Positions 1 to 8,479 are shown, counted from the first letter of the stretch. The stretch is 25,000 bases of DNA from Symbiodinium natans (GCA_905221605.1 CAJNDS010002690.1:295001-320000); one strand, 5' to 3'. The notes: a model not told the origin generated them from the sequence alone. Numbers and translations: made by a program.

Positions 1-14
1 GAGATCCGCGTCTA

Positions 15-87
15 GGGTTTAGGGTTTAGGGTTTAGGGTCTAGGGTCTAGGGTTTAGGGTTTAGGGTTTAGGGTTTAGGGTTTAGGG
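15..87 (+). repeat. TTTAGGG array at left edge
   Basis: About ten units, two with a C substitution (TCTAGGG). The following 88-331 spacer has no recognisable feature; it contains two similar stretches around TTTATACCATGTTTCCGG and TCGTACCCTATTTCTGG. Confidence 0.97.
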
Positions 88-334
88 AAACCGACTTGCT
101 GCTTTTCAAGCTTTAAGTTGCCCAGAAGTGCGCTCAAAACTACAGTGAGCCCTGTTTATACCATGTTTCCGGTATATATCCTACTAAACCCCAGAGTTTG
201 GAGTTTACCCTGTTCGTACCCTATTTCTGGTATACATTCTTCTAAACCCCAGAGTTTAGACTTTAGGGTTTGGAGCCTGCCCGATTGCTTCAGACCCTAG
301 TGGTCTAAAAGGCTTCGGGGCTAAACCCTAAGCC

Positions 335-390
335 TTAAACCCTAAACCCTAAACCCTAAACCCTAAACCCTAAAGCCTAAACCCTAAACC
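335..390 (-). repeat. CCCTAAA array
   Basis: Eight units, opposite orientation to the array at 15-87. It closes a G-array / spacer / C-array module. Confidence 0.95.
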
Positions 391-451
391 CATTAGGCTT
401 TGCCTCTTCTGAAGCCGCAAGCCTCATGGGCCTCAACCTTGGACCCCTTCT

Positions 452-828
452 TGGAGTGTCATGGCACTTCTTAACCAATTATAACTGTATAGGGTTTAGG
501 TTTTAGGGTTTAGGGTTTAGCGTTTAGGGTTTAGGTTTAGGGTTTAGGGTTTAGGGTTTAGGGTTTAGGGTTTAGGGTTTAGGGTTTAGGGTTTAGGGTT
601 TAGGGTTTAGGGTTTAGGGGTACTTCTTAACCATTTATAACTGTACTTCTAACCCACTTATGAGCCCCTCAAGTGCCCTTCTTAACCAATCACCAACTAC
701 AACTGTACATATAACCCCCTCAAGTGCCCTAGTATGGCTATAATTGGGTTAGAAGTGCAGGTATTCTTGGGTAGGTATGTACCATCCCTAAACCCTAAAC
801 CCTAAACCCTAAACCCTATGAACCTCCA
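452..828. mobile_element. Family B foldback element, copy 1, interrupted by telomeric tracts
   Basis: Left end TGGAGtGTCATGG at 452 and right end ..GAACCTCCA at 828 match the ends of copy 2 (6439-6633). The body shares TAACCATTTATAACTGTACT, ACCCACTTAtGAGCCCCT and AAGTGCCCT with copy 2 in inverted orientation. Two telomeric tracts (490-620 and 786-819) break it. The right tract splits the conserved end sequence CATGAACCTCCA. Confidence 0.75.
490..620 (+). repeat. TTTAGGG array inside family B copy 1
   Basis: About 18 units. Flanked by near-identical 25-bp direct repeats (465-489 and 621-645, CTTCTTAACCA..TATAACTGTA). Confidence 0.97.
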
Positions 829-1048
829 AGCTAAGTTTGTACCCCTTGGCTTGGGTGCCCTTCTTCAAGGTCCTCTAAGGGCATCTTCGGGTCATTCTAG
901 GCGTAGAAGGCTCGTACCCCTAAGGTTGTACCTCTAAACCCTAATCCCTAAACCCTAAACCCTAAACCCTGGACCCTAAACTCCGAAGGTTGTACCCCTA
1001 AAGCTGTCCCTTGGAAGCCGTCAAACGCAAGCCTCCGGACGTTCGAAG

Positions 1049-1095
1049 GTCCACTGGACCCGATCGCGGAAGACTGGTACGGGCTCATCTTCGAG
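1049..1095 (+). CDS. Candidate exon, unassigned
   Basis: AG|GT island with a GCTGCG donor at 1096. Reads PLDPIAEDWYGLIFE after a split codon. The last 9 bases, the donor and the start of the following TTTAGGG array are tandemly duplicated with a 40-bp period (1087 and 1127). Family not recognised. Confidence 0.38.
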
Positions 1096-1099
1096 GCTG

Positions 1100-1500
1100 C
1101 GTTTGGGGTTTAGGGTTTAGGGTTTTATCTTCGAGGCTGCGTTTGGGGTTTAGGGTTTAGGGTTTGGGGTTTAGGAGGTTAGGGTTTAAGAGGTTAGGGT
1201 TTAGGAGGTTAGGGTTTGGGAAGTCAGGGTTTAGGGTTTGGGTTTAGGGTTTAGCGTTTTGGGTTTACGGTTTAGGGCTTATTAGGGTTTATTAGGGCTT
1301 ATTAGGGCTTATTAGGGCTTGCCGGGCTAAGGGCATAGGGCTTAGCGCTTAGCGTCTAGGGCCTAGGGCTTAGGGCTTAGGGTGCAGGACTTAGGGTTTA
1401 GGGCGTAGGGTTTGGGAGGTTGGGGTTTAGGGTTTGGGGTTTGAGGTTTAGGGTTTGGGGTTTAGGGTTTAATTAGGGTTTAGGGTTGAGGAAGGCTCTT
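1100..1500 (+). repeat. Degenerate TTTAGGG-derived tract
   Basis: Units mutated to GGTTAGGGTTTAGGA, TTATTAGGGCT (1275-1318) and others. Looks like an old array that has re-expanded from mutated units. No coding signal inside. Confidence 0.85.
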
Positions 1501-1621
1501 AAATCTCGGGGTACTTAGGGTTACAGGGCGCTGTCCTTCGCATCACTGGGAGGTGCCGCTTGCCTTCCGCGAGAAGGACTGCGAGGGGCGCACTAGAAAT
1601 CAGGTTAGGGTTTAGGGTTTA

Positions 1622-1899
1622 ATGTTGGACCCTCTTTACTGTGTAGGGCCCCCCCCCCCCCCCGGAACAGTCGAGGCGTGGATGGGAGCCTGATTACACG
1701 GCCCCGGGGAGGAGTTTAGATAGGTTTAAAAGGGGCAGCGATGCCCGGTTATCTATTTTAAAGGCGCGCCACGTGGAATTTTCTTACGGCGCCTGGACGG
1801 TTTGACTTTAAAGAGGACCCCGCAAACAGTCAGGGGGTCTTGAATAATTCGGCCAAATTGACTTTAAAGAGGAGGCCCCTACTAAAGAGGGTCCAACAT
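1622..1899. mobile_element. MITE-like element inserted in a telomeric array at TA
   Basis: 278 bp. Perfect 17-bp terminal inverted repeat ATGTTGGACCCTCTTTA / its complement (1622-1638 and 1883-1899), with similarity continuing inward (GTAGGG..CC). Flanked on both sides by TA, then TTTAGGG repeats. Removing the element plus one TA restores the TTTAGGG phase exactly. TA target duplication is typical of the Tc1/mariner group. No transposase frame. Internal direct repeat TTGACTTTAAAGAGGA near 1802 and 1859. Confidence 0.85.
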
Positions 1900-1958
1900 T
1901 AGGGTTTAGGGTTTAGGGTTTAGGGTTTATGTTTAGGGTTTAGGGTTTAGGGTTTAGG

Positions 1959-2066
1959 GTAGCCCAGTGGTACCCTTTTTCCCTTCTTTGCGTTTCAAGA
2001 TTCCCTTATAAAGTCGCCGACCCCCCAAAAAAAGGTTGCCCTTGTTCTAATATTATGTTGTAGAGT
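1959..2066. mobile_element. Family A element, decayed copy 1
   Basis: Begins GTAGCCCAGTGGTACCCTTTT as in copies 2 and 3. The interior word TTCCCTTATAAAGT and the word TCTAATATTATG near the end also match them, but the right terminal repeat is lost. Sits directly after a TTTAGGG array. Confidence 0.5.
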
Positions 2067-2475
2067 CTAGCAGTGTTCTATCGGGGGACTTAAGGTACTT
2101 CATGGCCATCCGAGTTCTCTGCACAGATCTAGACAGGCATTTTCTTCGAGTTCCGTCAGCAAGTCTCCGCGTCTTGTTCCGCCTCAGAAGTAGGAGCAGG
2201 AGCAAATCTCCGCGTAAGCCCTCTCCTTTGAAGGCTCTTGGCGCCCGCTTCCGAGTCACTTCCCTCAGGATGCGTCCTCTGTCAACATGCAGAGGGTCCA
2301 CTAGTGCTTACTCATCCTTTCCCGCGCACACCTGTGGTGACAAGCACGGCAGTGCTGCACGAAGCCCTCTTTTGCATAGGAATGTTGCAGAAGAGAGTAC
2401 AGGTGCCTCCCTCGACGGAGGCAGCGAATCGTATTCAACCTACAAGTGCTCAAACTGCTGGGCGGGTCCGCAATG
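2040..2475. other. Repeat-free spacer with overlapping open frames
   Basis: About 435 bases without telomeric units. Frames are open on both strands: + 2102-2476 (Arg/Ser-rich), + 2238-2489 (contains AVLHEALFCIGMLQKRVQVP) and - 2053-2301. None matches a family I know. The second + frame looks the most protein-like and could be a first exon, but nothing decides it. Confidence 0.25.
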
Positions 2476-2587
2476 ACCCTAAACCCTAAATCCTAAACCC
2501 TAAATCCTAAACCCCTCATAATGCCCTTTCAGAGGATGGCCAGCTGGCCCTTGGACTCATTCTTCACCGGGGCCCTTTGGACTCTTC

Positions 2588-2838
2588 TTGGGTTTAGGGG
2601 GTTTAGGGGGTTTAGGGGGTTTAGGGGGTTTAGGGGGTTTAGGGGGTTTGGGGGGTTTCGGGGGTTTAGGGGGTTTAGGGGGTTTAGGGGGTTTAGGGGG
2701 TTTAGGGGGTTTAGGGGGTTTAGGGGGTTTAGGGGGATTTTAGGGGGTTTTAGGGGGTCTAGGGGGTTTAGGGGGTCGTAGGGGGTTTTAGGGGGTTTTA
2801 GGGGGTCTAGGGGGTCTAGGGGGTCTAGGGGGTCTAGG
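2588..2838 (+). repeat. TTTAGGGGG 9-bp variant array
   Basis: About 28 units of a 9-bp variant with five G, then TTTTAGGGGG and TCTAGGGGG sub-variants in blocks. Being a multiple of three it keeps an artificial frame open (GFRGFRG..). Block structure shows local tandem duplication rather than telomerase copying. Confidence 0.95.
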
Positions 2839-2904
2839 GGTCTAGGATTTGTTTTTCGGGGGATTGAGGGCTGTTTCGTGAAGCCTCGCTGGGTAGGGTG
2901 CGCG

Positions 2905-3013
2905 TGGAGGTTGACCTGGGATAAGTAGACTTATAATTGGGGTTACAAGTAGACTTATACTTGGGGTTAGAAGTAGACTTATAATTGGGGTTATAAGTAC
3001 CCATGGACCTCCA
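2905..3013. mobile_element. Family B foldback element, copy 3
   Basis: Starts TGGAGGTT and ends CATGGACCTCCA. The interior is three 24-bp tandem units at 2924, 2948 and 2972 (AGTAGACTTATAATTGGGGT and four more bases, differing at a few positions). Contains no telomeric array, unlike copies 1 and 2. Confidence 0.65.
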
Positions 3014-3116
3014 AGTATGAGGGTGTCTGTAGTTTTTGTGGGGAGGCGGTGGGCGGGAGTTGAGCTGGCTCCTTTGGCAGGGACTCGATGGCTTAGGCTC
3101 ATGCCTAATAAGCCCT

Positions 3117-3313
3117 AAACCGCCCAGACCCTAGACCCTAGACCCTAGACCCTAAACCCTAAACCCTAAACCCTAAACCCTAGACCCTAAACCCTAAACC
3201 CTAAACCCTAAACCCTAAACCCTAAACCCTAAACCCTAAACCCTAAACCCTAAACCCTAAACCCTAAACCCTAAACCCTAAACCCTAAACCCTAAACCCT
3301 AACCCTAAACCCT
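3117..3313 (-). repeat. Longest CCCTAAA array
   Basis: Nearly 200 bp, about 28 units. The first units read CCCTAGA and the rest are almost pure. Followed after 20 bases by the candidate exon at 3334. Confidence 0.97.
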
Positions 3314-3333
3314 GTAGAACGCCCGCGCCAGAG

Positions 3334-3410
3334 GCGAAGAGAAGCACTCCTCGGCAGAGCTAAGCTGGACGGATCTTTCCAAGTTCGCGACAAAGGCCAA
3401 GGCCACCCAA
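3334..3410 (+). CDS. Candidate exon, unassigned
   Basis: AG|GC island after the longest CCCTAAA array. Reads EEKHSSAELSWTDLSKFATK then AKATQ, and ends at a GCACGG donor 18 bases before a TTTAGGG array. Strongly protein-like composition and full agreement with the splice pattern. I do not recognise the family; it may belong to an upstream gene or to the N-terminal extension of the pullulanase. Confidence 0.43.
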
Positions 3411-3551
3411 GCACGGTTTTTTTTGGACTAGGGTTTAGGGTTTAGGGCTTAGGGTTTAGGGTTTAGGGCTTGGGGTTTAGGGTTTAGGGCTTAGCGTTTA
3501 GGGTTTAGGGTTTCTTTGGATTAGGGCTTAGGGTTAGGGATTAGGGGTTAG

Positions 3552-3697
3552 ATTTCTCTACAGTTCCGCAACAAAAAGACCCAAGAAGCCTTTGACACCT
3601 TCAACCAAAAAAGCAAGGCCCTAAATTCCTCTACAGTTCCTCTAAAAAACACAAGAACTCTTTAACACCTTCTACAAAAAAAGCAAGGCCCTATTTC
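3552..3697 (+). repeat. 73-bp tandem duplication, exon-like
   Basis: Units start at 3552 and 3625, each with CTCTACAG|TTCC.. and ending AAAGCAAGGCCCTA. The first unit reads FRNKKTQEAFDTFNQKSKAL after the AG; the second has in-frame stops. Possibly a duplicated and decaying exon with its acceptor. Confidence 0.7.
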
Positions 3698-3943
3698 ATT
3701 TTTTTTATTTAAGGTAGTGAAGTCTTTTCAGGAAATTTTCCGGAAATTCATGTTTGCAGGTTTTTGTCTATAAGCCCGCCGATGCCCGTGACTAACTAAG
3801 TGTTTAGACCTGCGTGGACTCTGAGGTCCTAAGTTGCCCGAAACCCTGAACCCTAAACCCTAACCCCTAAACCCTAAACCCGCGCTGCCCCTGAAACCTT
3901 GGGAGGAAGTTCAAGCCGAAACTCCCCTGAAAGGGTTTCCAGC

Positions 3944-4067
3944 GTAGGGTTTAGGGTTTAGGGTTTAGGGTTTAGGGTTTTGGGTTTTGGGTTTTGGGTT
4001 TTGGGTTTTGGGTTTTGGGTTTTGGGTTCAGGGTTCAGGGTTTAGGGTTTAGGGTTTAGAGCTTATT
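3944..4067 (+). repeat. TTTAGGG array with TTTTGGG block
   Basis: Pure units, then eight TTTTGGG units, then TTCAGGG, then pure units again: homogenised variant blocks inside one array. Confidence 0.95.
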
Positions 4068-4231
4068 AGATTATAGGGGTGGGGGTTTAGGGTTTGTCAG
4101 CTTAGGATTTCGAGTTGATTTTTTTAGGGTGCACGGTTTACTTCGGGTTTAGGGCTTACCGGTTTACCGCGGGCTCTATTTACCTACAGCGTGAAGCTCT
4201 AAACCCCAAACCCTAAGGTACAAAGAGCCCC

Positions 4232-4340
4232 AAGTGGGTGGCTGTCAAAATTGTGATCCCTTTTGGGGCACCCCAAACATCAGGTGCCGTATTGCAATAG
4301 GGATCCAGAAAGGGACCATAGTTTTGACAACCACCCAAGT
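4232..4340. mobile_element. Family C foldback element
   Basis: Two arms of about 30 bp (4235-4264 and 4308-4337) are inverted copies: TGGGTGGcTGTCAAAA... against TGGGTGGtTGTCAAAA.... No telomeric tract inside. MITE-like, single copy in this window. Confidence 0.7.
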
Positions 4341-4780
4341 AGAGTTTAGGCTGCAATGTTGAGGGCTTAGGGCACACGCCTGGTAGAATTGCTCCCTCGG
4401 CTGGGCGCCGCAACTTTAGGGTATAGGGTTTAGGGTTCAGGGTTTAGGGTTCAGGGTTTAGTAGGGTTAAGGGTTTAGGGTTTAGGGTTTAGGCCGCAAC
4501 TGTTTTCGAAGCCAACGCGGCCACTGGACAGGGACTATTCACATTTTCTCGAGGCCCTACGCCACGCCCCGGTATTGCGGGACACGGCCTACAGCAAGGG
4601 ACCTTTGCCACAAACCACACAGTTACAGGTTCATTTTGTTCATCAAAGTTATGGCCCACTGATATGGGCCCCTGAACCCTAAACCCAAAACCCTAAGTTT
4701 CAAAACTCTGCTTGTAGCAAAGGGATGGAGAGGGCCCTGCTTGGTAAACCCTACTCTAGAATGCCCAGTTGTGCCTCTTA

Positions 4781-4841
4781 GGGTTTAGGGTTTAGGGTTT
4801 AGGGTTTAGGGTTTAGGGTTTAGGGTTTAGGGTTTAGGGTC
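4781..4841 (+). repeat. TTTAGGG array
   Basis: About nine units. The preceding 4491-4680 stretch holds one long open + frame (contains HTVTGSFCSSKLWPTDMGP) but no clear splice sites. Confidence 0.95.
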
Positions 4842-4916
4842 AGGTTCCCTGAGCCCCATGAAAAAACGGGGCACCCTTTGCTATTCTCAGGCTACTGACT
4901 CCAGCACCCTGAGCTC

Positions 4917-4981
4917 CAAACCCTAAACCCCAAACCCCAAACCCCAAACCTTAAACCCTAAACCCTAAACCCTAAACCCTA
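4917..4981 (-). repeat. CCCTAAA array
   Basis: Nine units including CCCCAAA variants, upstream of the candidate exon at 5022. Confidence 0.93.
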
Positions 4982-5021
4982 ATCTAAGTGCCATGAACCC
5001 CCAACCCCTAAAGCCAGAGAG

Positions 5022-5083
5022 GTCTGGGTCGGCCATGATGGCGGCCCCAGCGCGCGCGAGCCGGATCGGAGCCGGCCCTTTTG
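5022..5083 (+). CDS. Candidate exon, unassigned
   Basis: AG|GT island after a CCCTAAA array. Reads SGSAMMAAPARASRIGAGPF and ends at a GTTGAC donor just before a TTTAGGG array. GC-rich like the proven exons; function unknown. Confidence 0.33.
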
Positions 5084-5085
5084 GT

Positions 5086-5215
5086 TGACAAAGGGTTTAG
5101 GATTTAGGGTTTAGGGTGTAGGGTTTAGGGTTAGGGTTTAGGGTTTAGGGTTTAGGGTTTAGGGTTTAGGGTTTAGGGTTTAGGGTCTAAAGTTTAGGGT
5201 TTAGGGTTGAGGGTT
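5086..5215 (+). repeat. TTTAGGG array
   Basis: Imperfect start, then eight or more pure units. Begins three bases after the candidate exon at 5022-5083. Confidence 0.95.
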
Positions 5216-5495
5216 TGGGGAGATAGCTGGGGGCACAAGGCCTGGGGTTGAGGGTTTCAGGGCCTCAAGGCCTGGGGGGCAGGGCTTGGGGTTTCATGGC
5301 TAGGGTTTAGGATGTGGGCTCTAGGGTTTAGGGGAGTCGCAAAAGCGAGAAACGTCTGAAACCTTCACGCCCCAGGCAATGCAGAAGTACTGAAGAGCAA
5401 AGTCCCTAGTTGAGTCCTTAGTATCAACAACCCGAAGCCCCGCGCCTCTAAAACCCCGCGCCCGCATTCTGTAGCCCCTGAAACCATGAGCCGAG

Positions 5496-5552
5496 GACCT
5501 GTGAAGGCGATTTCCACCATCTGGCGGCCCGAGCGCATTGGGCGCCTGCTCT
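5496..5552 (+). CDS. Candidate exon, unassigned
   Basis: AG|GA island ending CTCT|GCAGCT, the same end style as exons b and i. Reads PVKAISTIWRPERIGRLL between split codons. Codon third positions are mostly G or C, as in the proven exons. No family recognised. The reverse strand is also open, so strand is not certain. Confidence 0.33.
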
Positions 5553-5627
5553 GCAGCTAAGGAGGTTGGATTTAGACGGTTCAGGGCTTTTGGATGCTCT
5601 GGTGTTCAGGGTATTGTAGGGGATACC

Positions 5628-5714
5628 CGGGACCCTCTTTACCTACAACTTTATATACCTACAAGTTGAATTCAGGGTAGCTACTAGAAAACTGCAGGTA
5701 AATAGAGTCCCAGG
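5628..5714. mobile_element. Small foldback resembling ends of the 1622 element
   Basis: Left arm GGGACCCTCTTTACCTACA and right arm (reversed) GGGACTCTATTTACCTGCA face each other. Related words occur at 4171 (GCTCTATTTACCTACAG) and at the ends of 1622-1899. Likely a degenerate relative. Confidence 0.5.
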
Positions 5715-5915
5715 TAGGGTATTGGAATGTCAGGTTTTAGGGTTTAGGTTTCCTTTGTCATAGTTGGGTAACATTTTACATTTTTAAGGGTACTTAAACC
5801 CAACAATTTAAATACGATCCCAACCATGAACTAGTTTCAGGTTTTACCCTAAACCCTAAACCTTAAACCCGAAACCCTAAACCCTAAAAGCTAAACCTTT
5901 AGGGCATCTGAGAAG

Positions 5916-5972
5916 GTCTCCCCCACGTTGCTCCTTTGGCGCACGGCCGCGGCGCTACCGGCGAAGGCTGAG
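5916..5972 (+). CDS. Candidate exon, possibly pullulanase N-terminal domain
   Basis: AG|GT island after a CCCTAAA array. Reads VSPTLLLWRTAAALPAK(AE) and ends at a GCTGAG or GTGACT donor. The spacing of hydrophobics and Trp resembles the VDKDLIAWNV strand that starts the plant N-terminal domain. A family A foldback element begins 9 bases downstream. Tentative. Confidence 0.35.
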
Positions 5973-5980
5973 GTGACTTA

Positions 5981-6102
5981 GTAGCCCAGTGGTACCCTTT
6001 TCCTTTTTTTGGTTGAAGCTAAACCCTTATAGGGGTACCAACCCAAAACCGGTTTAGGGTTTAGGGTTTAGGGTTCTTATTCTAATAACGTTACTGGGCT
6101 AC
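5981..6102. mobile_element. Family A foldback element, copy 2
   Basis: 122 bp bounded by GTAGCCCAGT and its complement ACTGGGCTAC. A short TTTAGGG tract (6053-6074) lies inside. AGGTGA occurs a few bases outside each end (5971 and 6105), possibly a relic of a target duplication. Confidence 0.72.
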
Positions 6103-6170
6103 CAAGGTGAAGTTGCAACTTGGCAAAGTCTTGGAACCTTCGGTCGTAAACCCTAGACTGCAATTGCCTG

Positions 6171-6238
6171 CGTGCGCACGTTCGCACGTTCGCGCGCGCG
6201 CGCGCGCTCGCGCGCGCGCGCGCGCGAGTGCGTGTGTG
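6171..6238. repeat. Alternating CG tract
   Basis: About 38 bp of almost uninterrupted CG dinucleotide (6190-6226), flanked by CGTGCGCACGTTCGCACGTT and a GTGTGTG tail. Self-complementary; a candidate for Z-DNA or cruciform. Confidence 0.95.
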
Positions 6239-6438
6239 TCCCTAAGCCCTACACCCTAAACCCTACATAGGAGATGCGAGCGTCAGGTTCTTTGGCGAGA
6301 TCACTTGTGCTTCTGGGTCTTTGTTGTTTCGGGCTTAGGAGTCGTGAAGGCAGACGGCTCCTCATACCCGACTAGGAATCAGCAGGTTCAGGTTCAGGGT
6401 TCAGGGTTCAGGTCATCCAGCCGCAGCCTACGCCTACG

Positions 6439-6633
6439 TGGAGGTTCATGGTACCTATTAACCAATTATAACTGTACTTAGAACTGTACTTATTGGATTT
6501 AGGGTTTAGGATTTAGGGTTTAGGGGCATTGACAACTTATAACTGTACTGAAAACCCTCTTAGGGCACTTAAAGGGGCTTCTAAGTGGGTTATAAGTACA
6601 GTTATAATGGATAACAAGTAGCATGAACCTCCA
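6439..6633. mobile_element. Family B foldback element, copy 2 (best preserved)
   Basis: 195 bp with terminal inverted repeats of about 40 bp. Both ends begin TGGAGGTTCATG read inward and continue to a shared ATTATAACTGTACTT. No coding capacity, so a non-autonomous MITE-like element. A short degenerate TTTAGGG stretch sits in the middle (6496-6524). Confidence 0.82.
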
Positions 6634-6980
6634 AGCAGGACCTAGGACGCCCCGCGCGGTCCTTCTCATTTCTGGAGTTACTGTGGGACCGAGCGCACCT
6701 CCAGTTACTTGGGTTTGGGGTTTAGGGCTTAGGGTTTAGGGTGTAATTAGGATGCTTTGGAGGTAAGGTTCTTTCTAGGAACCGCCATTGCTTTGGAACC
6801 CTGAACCCCAAACCCTTTGCGATCTATCCTGTCCCTTCTATATCACCTGCCAGACATCTTGAAACCTAGCTCCGCCCCGAACAAAAGCCTGCCACCGAAC
6901 GGTGAACCTTGATCATACTGGTTCGTAGAAGGGAGGTACCTAGCATCCTCTTGAAAACCCTGCTAAGAACCCAAAGCGTT

Positions 6981-7068
6981 ACAAACCCTACAACCCCAAA
7001 ACCATAAACCTTACAAGCCCTACAACCCCAAAACCATAAACCTTACAAACCCTACAACCCCAAAACCA
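6981..7068 (+). repeat. 32-bp tandem repeat
   Basis: Units at 6981, 7013 and 7045 (partial), each ACAAACCCTACAACCCCAAA plus ACCATAAACCTT. Derived from telomeric units but now a higher-order repeat. Confidence 0.85.
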
Positions 7069-7131
7069 AACCCTGAATCCTCCCTAAACCCGAATTCCCT
7101 ATGCACAGAACTGGTAAGTGGTGGTTTCGAG

Positions 7132-7190
7132 GCATGCAAGTGCCACCGCCGAGCTTTCAGAGGGTGCGGAGGCCTTGGTGTGTGGATTTG
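7132..7190 (+). CDS. Candidate exon, unassigned
   Basis: AG|GC island followed by a GCGTTA donor and, 24 bases later, a TTTAGGG array. Reads MQVPPPSFQRVRRPWCVDL. Not recognised; kept because its boundaries follow the local splice pattern. Confidence 0.25.
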
Positions 7191-7213
7191 GCGTTACACC
7201 CAAATCCCCCAAG

Positions 7214-7268
7214 CGTTTAGGGTTTAGGGTTTAGGGTTTAGGGTTTAGGGTTTAGGGTTTAGGGTTTA
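7214..7268 (+). repeat. TTTAGGG array
   Basis: Eight pure units. A second pure array (7384-7493, 15 units) follows after a 115-bp unique spacer. Confidence 0.96.
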
Positions 7269-7383
7269 CATTGTCGCTTGTTCTGGTCCCTTGCCCTATT
7301 TAATTTAAAGGGTTCTGAAGGGCGGGCCCTGCGGTTGTACAGGCTATATACGGGGTATCTACGGGTTCCCCCATTAAGGGCCA

Positions 7384-7493
7384 AGGTTTAGGGTTTGGGT
7401 TTAGGGTTTAGGGTTTAGGGTTTAGGGTTTAGGGTTTAGGGTTTAGGGTTTAGGGTTTAGGGTTTAGGGTTTAGGGTTTAGGGTTTAGGGATT
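7384..7493 (+). repeat. TTTAGGG array
   Basis: About 15 units. The following 7494-7780 spacer shows no gene-like content. Confidence 0.96.
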
Positions 7494-7888
7494 AAGGGAC
7501 CATGTAACTACCCGAAGACAATTCAGAAAGCCCTAAGCTAGCCTAAGGTTTAGGGCGTTAAGGGGTTGAGGTCTGCAAGGGCTTGAGGCTTCTTCAGTTG
7601 AGGTTTATTGCTTGTGGCTGGCGCCTGCCAAAACCCGCAATCCCTAAATCCCAACTTGTAAACCTAAACCTTTGAAACTTCTCATTTTCCAAATTAGGGG
7701 TAGCCCGAATAGTCCCCCAACTACTACAATCCTTCTTCTAGGCACCCCCGAAACGGGACCCCCCCCCCCTTTTTTGCAAAACCCTAAACCCTAAACCCTA
7801 AACCCCAAACCCTAAACCCTAAACCCTATAAACCCTACCTGCCTACTTAGGGTTTTTTGAGCCTCACCCTCCCAACCTGTGGCCCCCC

Positions 7889-8004
7889 AACCCTAAACCC
7901 TAAACCCTAAACCCTAAACCCTAAACCCTAAACCCTAAACCCTAAACCCTAAACCCTAAACCCTAAACCCTAAACCCTAAACCCTAAACCCTAAACCCTA
8001 AACC
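7889..8004 (-). repeat. CCCTAAA array
   Basis: About 16 pure units, ending 16 bases before the candidate exon at 8020. Confidence 0.97.
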
Positions 8005-8019
8005 GTACACACGGCACAG

Positions 8020-8073
8020 GGCCTGGGCCCGGGACAGTCTTTCAAGCTACAGCCGACCATGGTGGACGACGTC
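8020..8073 (+). CDS. Candidate upstream exon, possibly pullulanase N-terminal domain
   Basis: AG|G island directly after the 116-bp CCCTAAA array. Reads GLGPGQSFKLQPTMVDDV, then a GCTTTG donor, or two to four more codons to a GTTTAGGG donor at 8086. SFKLQP is similar to the FKIELQP of plant limit dextrinase at about the expected place. Weak identity, so tentative. Confidence 0.42.
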
Positions 8074-8479
8074 GCTTTGGCAACAGTTTAGGGTCTAGGG
8101 TTTAGGGGCCTTAGGGTTTAGGGTTTAGGGTCTAGGATTTAGGGTTTAGTAAGGGTTTAGGGTTTAGGGTTAGGAGACCGGGGCTTGGGGGTGTACTTGG
8201 CTTTCTTCTGGCTTTTGGGGCTTTAACCTTGTGGGGTTTTGAAGAAACTACAAGAAGGAGCCTAAAAGTTAAACTTTTGGGAAGGGTTCAGAAGTCAGCC
8301 GAACCCTAAACCCTAAACCCTAAACCCCAAACCTCAAACCCTAAACCCTACTAAGGACTGCTAGTTTAGGGGTTTTATTTTGGTTTTTTGGGTCTTAGGA
8401 GGTTTAGGAGTCCGTTGTGAAGGGTTTCATGTTCCAGGGCTTGAGGCCTTTAATTTTTTCTTTTGCGCCCGGAGGCCCC

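Noticed and set aside
1-87. True chromosome end (telomere) at the left edge
   Set aside because: Arrays of both orientations recur throughout the window, the edge array is short and imperfect, and genes and spacers continue. These are interstitial repeats.
2053-2301. - strand ORF of 82 codons
   Set aside because: Overlaps two longer + frames, no recognisable motif, no splice context.
2521-2781. 86-codon + frame with GFRGFRG repeats
   Set aside because: Frame is kept open only by the 9-bp TTTAGGGGG unit; no coding composition.
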